Assembly (NCBI GenBank): GCA_002452555.1
Contig: DKER01000089.1
Span: 1-21,014, forward strand
DNA from: Fidelibacterota bacterium UBA6817
GTDB taxonomy: Bacteria > Fidelibacterota > Fidelibacteria > Fidelibacterales > Fidelibacteraceae
Reading direction: 5' to 3'
Length of the DNA: 21,014 bases
Shown here: positions 17,401 through 21,014 of the stretch, piece by piece
Layout: each line of letters begins with the position of its first letter
Numbering within the stretch: position 1 is the first letter of the stretch
Notes under the pieces: model-generated
Database searches by the model: none
What the model saw: only the letters and a program-made list of their open reading frames with translations
Told to the model about the DNA's origin: nothing
Position numbers and translations under genes: made by a program

Positions 17401-18346
17401 TCTTAAGGGGTGGATTGAACTCTATGATTCAGAAAGACCCATAACCCGTGAATACCGTTATCTTTCAGGAGGCGTTTACCGCACAGGCACTCTGAATTAT
17501 TCCTTGCCGGGATCACGGCTTTTTTCAGGTCAGATAAGTATTGAAAACAGTGATTTTACTGCCCGCTTCATTATTCCGAAAGATATCCAATATGAAGGCA
17601 ATAATGGAATCATCAGACTTCGATATGCTTCCGACGATCACGTCATCGAAGGTGCAGCGTATAAAGATAAACTCATTCTTGCCGGCAGTTCGGATACGGT
17701 GAGTGCCGATTTTAGCGGACCGGTTATAACATTAATGACAGAAAATGAAGAGTTCTCCGGTTCAACTGTCATTATCAGTGACACAACAGATCTGATCATA
17801 CGCCTGAAAGATCCTGCCGGAATAAATATCACCGGTTCACCGGGTCACTCCATTACCATGACAACCGGGGGAAAAGACCATGATTTAACCGGTCTTTTTG
17901 TTTATGACACGGATTCATGGCAGGAAGGCCGAATACGATTGAAAGCAGGGGAGTGGTTTGCAGAAGGTGAACAGGATGTAGAAATATCTGGCTTTGATAA
18001 CTTCAACAATTATTCCAACGAGACCTTTTATATTCAGATGGTTTCGTACCATGATGATATATTGACAGATGTCATGAATTATCCGAACCCGTTTAAATCT
18101 TCAACTCATTTCACGTTCCGAAATTTTCAGTCGGGTGACGTTTCAATCAAGATTTTTACGTTAAACGGTCTGCTGGTTGAGGAAATATATGGCGGTTATA
18201 AAGACAGAGGCTTTAACAGCGTTTTCTGGGATGGTTATGACTCTTTCGGCGATAAACCGGCCGCTGGTTTGTATCTTTATACATTGAAACTTGATCATGA
18301 GAATGGATCATCCAGCACACGTGGTAAACTGGTTCTTCTTCCATGA
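14453..18346 (+). CDS. porU: PorU-like type IX secretion sortase (peptidase family C25) with C-terminal sorting/FlgD-like domain
   Basis: This is a gingipain-fold cysteine peptidase most like PorU, the cell-surface sortase that removes C-terminal signals from T9SS cargo and attaches the proteins to the surface. It has 1297 residues, the size of PorU. A signal peptide (MILKIKYLLFILFPVMVQAF) is followed by a long beta-rich N-terminal region up to about residue 560, then the C25 domain (about 560-940). Catalytic His813 lies in NYVGHGSPF and catalytic Cys848 in AATCDWGRSD, a form close to PorU's 'TC.f.R.D' and unlike gingipain R/K. The last 90 residues (MNYPNPFKSSTHFTF..., FWDGYDSFGDKPAAGLYLYTL) are a T9SS type-A/FlgD-like Ig domain, which PorU itself carries. 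The preceding NusG-like gene is 38 bases away and the stop overlaps maf (ATGA). No porV, porT or gld genes are in the window. A cargo C25 protease is the alternative. Confidence 0.87.
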   Translation: MILKIKYLLFILFPVMVQAFTMSGVKVELTSPDKLVLYITLSNPADDQAYIEGESFLRYSFPEANHTRQVDNFLMRVLNIPLSLTHESHPGIKIEIIQSSPFIRKNKKTSDVFASFSDIRLFRSSPMVDLIIDPFAYRDVFVQEARVEISFQSTRNINQELNSVEKNYIRDVVINPVHTRSFKSKLPLSTLKKTDRLESGTWYQIGIRETGIYSISGQYLQDNGVVLSNLNKSGIRMVTSPTRGRPYTSKLPQSPYIQEIPVIITGDSEGPFERQDKLIFYGEGVSGWNAALSGKPESATYNMNPYEKTNHYWIFIPDAGVSKPSRMLMYTNTHNPDAENRSFYWGRMHHEKEEANLIQGGTSWYGESFNGPASNRVISLPLINPASDLHDDAFIRFGVAGASKTGYSTHRHDFEFSLNNQVIWGKITAFDYTESSKMMQIDTDILNETNSLFIKYSGNNDNTKAFLDYVDIIYPARLTAADDYLHIWYPAQNIPVSFDVSGFNSSLIYVFDISDPLNPRYFISGEKQFSLYHSRTELAPEYLILTESHFLTPATFKTPSVDPVLPVAYDQTDMVIITHRDFLPAAERLKEFRESRLTNPLKVTIFTMDEIYAKFSAGNQDPHAIRNLLYDLSVRAPEPSPYYLLLFGDGDYDYRNISGKSKIFVPQYCITAGSIIHTRNTDDPFVYLSSDTDKTPDMAVGRIPSNSLKEANDYVDKLIAYETRQVTGDWQMRVTLIADDPTNPWPNEPEFIRDTENTVLPTFPKAFKINKIYLTEFPELYDPTIGSMGRVGAREAVLEAFTRGTFLMNYVGHGSPFVWAQEYIFTKDRDLNQVRTNGQYPFIVAATCDWGRSDFIGIQSMGEEMVNAEKNGAIGVVASTRGVINLDNIDFTKKMYEHLFPDNKNSTHCRTLGAAYLTGKVQAWSNLNVSKFQFFGDPALKPAVPHMNGVISVHGGDTLKALSRVDVDGYVIDLDQNRITDPPLKGWIELYDSERPITREYRYLSGGVYRTGTLNYSLPGSRLFSGQISIENSDFTARFIIPKDIQYEGNNGIIRLRYASDDHVIEGAAYKDKLILAGSSDTVSADFSGPVITLMTENEEFSGSTVIISDTTDLIIRLKDPAGINITGSPGHSITMTTGGKDHDLTGLFVYDTDSWQEGRIRLKAGEWFAEGEQDVEISGFDNFNNYSNETFYIQMVSYHDDILTDVMNYPNPFKSSTHFTFRNFQSGDVSIKIFTLNGLLVEEIYGGYKDRGFNSVFWDGYDSFGDKPAAGLYLYTLKLDHENGSSSTRGKLVLLP

Positions 18347-18933
18347 CGGGAAATGAGAATAAAAAAAATATTGTTTTGGCATCCGAATCCCCAAGACGAA
18401 AAGAAATTCTGGAACAACTGGGTTTTAATGTACTTGTTCATCCTTCTGCTTTTGATGAAACAACAATCCGTATTAATATCCCTGAAGAATTTGCTGTGCA
18501 GGCAGCGCAGGGAAAAGCTTCAGCTGTTTCCCGTCTCTATCCCGATTTGATCACAGTTGCAGCTGATACAGTTGTTACACTGGACAGCATTCTTTTGGGG
18601 AAACCGGAAGATTTCAATGACGCCTTTAAGATGTTGAAACGGCTTTCCGGGAGAACACATAACGTGATTACCGGTTTATCAATTCATTATCCCCTCAATA
18701 AATATTTCTATTCCGGATTCGAAACGACTGAAGTAACCTTTAGAGATTTAACGGAGGATGAAATTGAACGATATCTTAACATGCATAAACCCTATGATAA
18801 AGCCGGAGCCTATGGTATTCAGGATTTGACTGTACCGCTGGTCAGTTATATTCGGGGTTGCTATTTCAATGTGGTTGGTTTTCCCGTTTCTCATTTTTAT
18901 ATTCACTGGCGAAATATCGTTAACATCGTTTGA
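18343..18933 (+). CDS. maf: Maf-family nucleotide pyrophosphatase (dTTP/UTP-type, YhdE-like)
   Basis: Maf proteins hydrolyse non-canonical and some canonical nucleoside triphosphates to monophosphates, acting in house-cleaning and division control. The length of 196 residues is typical. Visible motifs are ASESPRRKEIL (about 13-23) for substrate binding, AADTVV with the catalytic Asp75, GKPEDFNDAFKML, LSGRTHNVITGL, and KPYDKAGAYGIQ near 150-161. The last is the signature that separates the dTTP/UTP (YhdE) subgroup from the others. The start ATG overlaps the upstream porU-like stop, so translation is coupled. In other bacteria maf lies beside mreB or division genes; its position after a sortase is unusual. 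A weak terminator-like hairpin follows. Confidence 0.94.
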   Translation: MTGNENKKNIVLASESPRRKEILEQLGFNVLVHPSAFDETTIRINIPEEFAVQAAQGKASAVSRLYPDLITVAADTVVTLDSILLGKPEDFNDAFKMLKRLSGRTHNVITGLSIHYPLNKYFYSGFETTEVTFRDLTEDEIERYLNMHKPYDKAGAYGIQDLTVPLVSYIRGCYFNVVGFPVSHFYIHWRNIVNIV

Positions 18934-18941
18934 TGAAATGC

Positions 18942-18968
18942 AAAACAGTTGTTCTACACGCTGTTTTT
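18942..18968 (+). terminator. Weak terminator-like hairpin after maf
   Basis: A 7-bp stem AAAACAG/CTGTTTT (18942-18948 with 18961-18967) with a 12-base loop, which itself could form TGT/ACA, ends in five T. It is AT-rich and weak, but is placed just after the maf stop and before a gene with its own strong SD. Confidence 0.35.
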
Positions 18969-19001
18969 CAGATCCCAAAATATTGATAATGAAAGTCCTA
19001 T

Positions 19002-19008
19002 AAGGAGG
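19002..19008 (+). promoter_or_regulatory. Strong Shine-Dalgarno AAGGAGG before the GTG start at 19013
   Basis: A full-match AAGGAGG lies four bases before GTG 19013. It supports the long N-terminus of this gene over the internal ATG 19069. It also shows that the organism uses classical SD initiation. Confidence 0.75.
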
Positions 19009-19012
19009 AATT

Positions 19013-19969
19013 GTGGATAATAACGGTAAACTTGATGAGTTGATAAGCCAGGATAAATTGGATCAAATGTCATCATCCGATAAGAATTCCATCAATTCTG
19101 TTGCGATAATCGGACAGGGAGTGATAGGCAGAGGACTCACCTGGACCATTGCTTCAAAAGGAATTGGTGTACTTGCCGTTGAGAAGAATCAGGAAGAAGC
19201 TCATAAGGCTCAGGAACTTCTCTATGCAGAAATGCGTGATGAAATTAACCGCTGGCGCCTGACTGAAGGCGAAAAAAAAGCCATAACATCCCGTACTATT
19301 TTTACCGGTGATATAGAAACCGTATCGTCTGTTGATCTGGTGATTGAAGCAGTACCCGAAAGTCTGAAAATCAAACAGGAAATATTGAAAAGACTGGATG
19401 AAAAAGTTCACGGGAAGGTGATCTTTGTAACAAGCACGTCAACCCTGTCCATAACTGAAATTGCCAATGCAACCCATAGACAGGATAAGGTTGTCGGACT
19501 CCATTTTGTCAGTCCTGTTCCAAAAATTCCGCTGACAGAAGTCGTTCGAGGCTTGCATACGTCGGATGATACCTATAAAAAAATCCATGATTTTGTCGTT
19601 CAAATCGGCAAAACGGCCGTTGAAGTGTATGAGTATCCCGGATTTGTAACAACACGCGTAATTTTACCGATGCTGAATGAGGCCATGCATCTCGTTATGG
19701 AAGGCGTGGCATCGATTAAAGGTGTTGATACAGCCATGAAACTCGGTTATAAGCTGAGAAAGGGACCGCTTGAACTGGCAGACAGCATGGGACTGGATTC
19801 TGTATTATTTAGTATGGATGTCCTGTTTCATGAATTGGGTGATTTGAAATACAGACCGTGCCCGGCATTAAAAAAACTGGTTCGTGCCGGACATTACGGA
19901 GTAAAAACCGGCAGAGGATTCTATGTTTATGACGAAGCCGGAAATATAATTGAAGAAAATAAACTCTAG
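19013..19969 (+). CDS. 3-Hydroxyacyl-CoA dehydrogenase-like protein (3-hydroxybutyryl-CoA dehydrogenase family)
   Basis: This is an NAD-dependent short/medium-chain 3-hydroxyacyl-CoA dehydrogenase family protein of 318 residues. The Rossmann motif is at 34-41 (GQGVIGRG), preceded by a polar extension of about 27 residues not usual in Hbd. NAD-domain features continue with DLVIEAVPESLKIKQEI. The catalytic region has Ser143 (TSTSTLSITEIA) and His164 (VGLHFVSPVPKIPLTEVV) at the spacing of the human enzyme (Ser137, His158). The position of Asn208, 50 residues after the His, is Thr214 (GFVTTRVILP); the usual 'NR' is 'TR'. The C-terminal helical domain has MKLGYKLRKGPLELADSMGLD. So the fold is certain, but activity on 3-hydroxyacyl-CoA is less so. 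It lies 16 bases before acetate kinase and is probably co-transcribed with it in fermentative metabolism. Confidence 0.88.
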   Translation: MDNNGKLDELISQDKLDQMSSSDKNSINSVAIIGQGVIGRGLTWTIASKGIGVLAVEKNQEEAHKAQELLYAEMRDEINRWRLTEGEKKAITSRTIFTGDIETVSSVDLVIEAVPESLKIKQEILKRLDEKVHGKVIFVTSTSTLSITEIANATHRQDKVVGLHFVSPVPKIPLTEVVRGLHTSDDTYKKIHDFVVQIGKTAVEVYEYPGFVTTRVILPMLNEAMHLVMEGVASIKGVDTAMKLGYKLRKGPLELADSMGLDSVLFSMDVLFHELGDLKYRPCPALKKLVRAGHYGVKTGRGFYVYDEAGNIIEENKL

Positions 19970-19985
19970 GAAAGCAGAGTTATCT

Positions 19986-21014
19986 ATGAAAGTACTCGTA
20001 ATCAACTCAGGAAGCTCATCAATTAAGTATCAGCTTATTGATACAAAAGCCGAAGTTTCACTTGCGAAAGGACTTGTAGACCGTATAGGTCTGAGTAACA
20101 GTGCCCTAAAGCAAAGCAGGCTGGATGGTCATAAGATTAATCTTTTCGGTGAAATCTTTGAACACGCTCAGGCGCTTGAATATATTTTGGCAGCTTTAAC
20201 CAGTGAGAAGCACGGCGTTATTCAGTCTCTGGATGAAATTGATGCTGTCGGGCACCGGCTGGTTCATGGCGGTGAACATTTTAAAAGCAGTATTCTTATT
20301 ACCGATGAAGTTATGGAAGTTCTGAATGAATGTATAAACCTTGCCCCCCTTCATAATCCGCCGAATATTAAAGGCGTTTTGGCTGCAAAAGCATACCTGG
20401 GAAAAACGCCCATGGTTGGAGTTTTTGATACAGCTTTTCATTCAACCATGCCTGATTATGCCTATATTTACGGTATCCCCTATGAACTGTATAAGCGGTA
20501 TGGCATTCGTCGTTACGGATTTCACGGTACCTCACACCGGTATGTTACCCAGGAATTTGCCAGAATGTTTAATAAAGATATCAAAACCTTAAAACTTGTA
20601 TCCTGCCATCTGGGAAATGGAGCGTCTGTAGCCGCTGTAGAATCGGGAAAATCGGTGGATACTTCCATGGGATTTACACCTTTGGAAGGACTGGTGATGG
20701 GCACCCGTTCCGGAGATATTGATCCGGGTGCAGTTCTGCAGATTGCCGGAAAAGAAGATCTGGATTTGAAAGATCTGAACAATCTTCTGAATAAACACGG
20801 CGGCATGCTGGGGATTTCAGGGCTGTCGAGTGATATGAGAGATATTGAAGAAGCCATCGAAAAAGGCGACAAAAGAGCTCAGCTGGCTATGAATGTTTAT
20901 AATTATCGCTTAAAAAAATATATAGCTTCATATGCCGGTGCCATGGGCGGTGTAGACGGAATCATTTTTACAGGCGGTATTGGTGAAAACGGCCCTATAA
21001 CACGTAAAGGTTGT
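19986..21014 (+). CDS. ackA: Acetate kinase, 3' truncated by the window edge
   Basis: This acetate kinase interconverts acetyl phosphate plus ADP with acetate plus ATP, giving substrate-level ATP in fermentation. The first 343 codons of about 400 are present and the frame is open to the right edge. Motifs in order: NSGSSSIKYQL at 7-17 (phosphate binding), DAVGHRLVHGGEHF near 86-99, LAPLHNPPNI, VGVFDTAFHSTMP, YGFHGTSHRYVTQEF, SCHLGNGASVAAVE, GFTPLEGLVMGTRSGDIDPG, and FTGGIGENGP near 328-337. The catalytic Arg, Asp and His positions of the family all appear intact; the C-terminal Glu region is beyond the edge. The ATG at 19986 has only a weak purine-rich SD (AGGAAAG) far upstream. A phosphotransacetylase partner is not in the window. 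Butyrate kinase is unlikely given the motif set. Confidence 0.96.
   Translation, partial: MKVLVINSGSSSIKYQLIDTKAEVSLAKGLVDRIGLSNSALKQSRLDGHKINLFGEIFEHAQALEYILAALTSEKHGVIQSLDEIDAVGHRLVHGGEHFKSSILITDEVMEVLNECINLAPLHNPPNIKGVLAAKAYLGKTPMVGVFDTAFHSTMPDYAYIYGIPYELYKRYGIRRYGFHGTSHRYVTQEFARMFNKDIKTLKLVSCHLGNGASVAAVESGKSVDTSMGFTPLEGLVMGTRSGDIDPGAVLQIAGKEDLDLKDLNNLLNKHGGMLGISGLSSDMRDIEEAIEKGDKRAQLAMNVYNYRLKKYIASYAGAMGGVDGIIFTGGIGENGPITRKGC

Noticed and set aside
1..21014. CRISPR arrays, IS elements, att sites, tRNA or rRNA genes
   Set aside because: No repeat-spacer pattern, transposase, integrase or RNA gene was seen; gaps between genes are all under 120 bases.

Overview
The window is a continuous, gene-dense chromosomal segment of bacterial DNA. 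All supported genes lie on the + strand and there is no gene-free stretch longer than 300 bases. No rRNA, tRNA, CRISPR array, insertion sequence or phage gene was seen. A gingipain-fold PorU-type sortase (14453-18346) ending in a C-terminal sorting-like domain points to a type IX secretion system (T9SS) and so to the Fibrobacterota-Chlorobiota-Bacteroidota (FCB) superphylum. Many genes have clear Shine-Dalgarno (SD) sites (for example AAGGAGG before 19013), which is unlike typical Bacteroidota. Together with acetate kinase and an acyl-CoA dehydrogenase-type gene, this suggests an anaerobic or fermentative member of a neighbouring lineage (Neomarinimicrobiota, Caldithrix/KSB1-like or similar). 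That placement is inference.

Layout. (1) 1-3765: the end of a HlyD-type periplasmic adaptor and a complete RND inner-membrane pump, closed by a strong hairpin terminator at 3789-3822. (2) 3876-7700: cdsA (CDP-diacylglycerol synthesis), a MutL/GlmL-family ASKHA ATPase, and a partner with barrel-sandwich and KOW-like segments, closely spaced. No glutamate mutase subunit is visible. (3) 7815-12327: six tightly packed genes of unknown function (a PH-like membrane protein, a small helical protein and four further membrane proteins) with a TATAAT box upstream and a textbook terminator at 12350-12379. This is the best candidate for an undescribed system. (4) 12424-18933: a UbiD-family decarboxylase, a specialised NusG paralogue, the porU-like sortase and a Maf nucleotide pyrophosphatase. 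Two of the three junctions overlap as ATGA, so this reads as one operon. (5) 19013-21014: a 3-hydroxyacyl-CoA dehydrogenase-like protein, then acetate kinase, cut by the right edge.

How they may work together. Region 1 exports small molecules across the two membranes of a diderm cell. Region 3 looks like a membrane complex with folded domains on both sides of the inner membrane; its substrate or activity cannot be read from sequence. Region 4 links outer-surface protein sorting to a dedicated antitermination factor. Region 5 is fermentative acyl-CoA and acetyl-phosphate metabolism. Three starts were moved downstream from the longest open frames (8614, 10633, 12424) on SD evidence.
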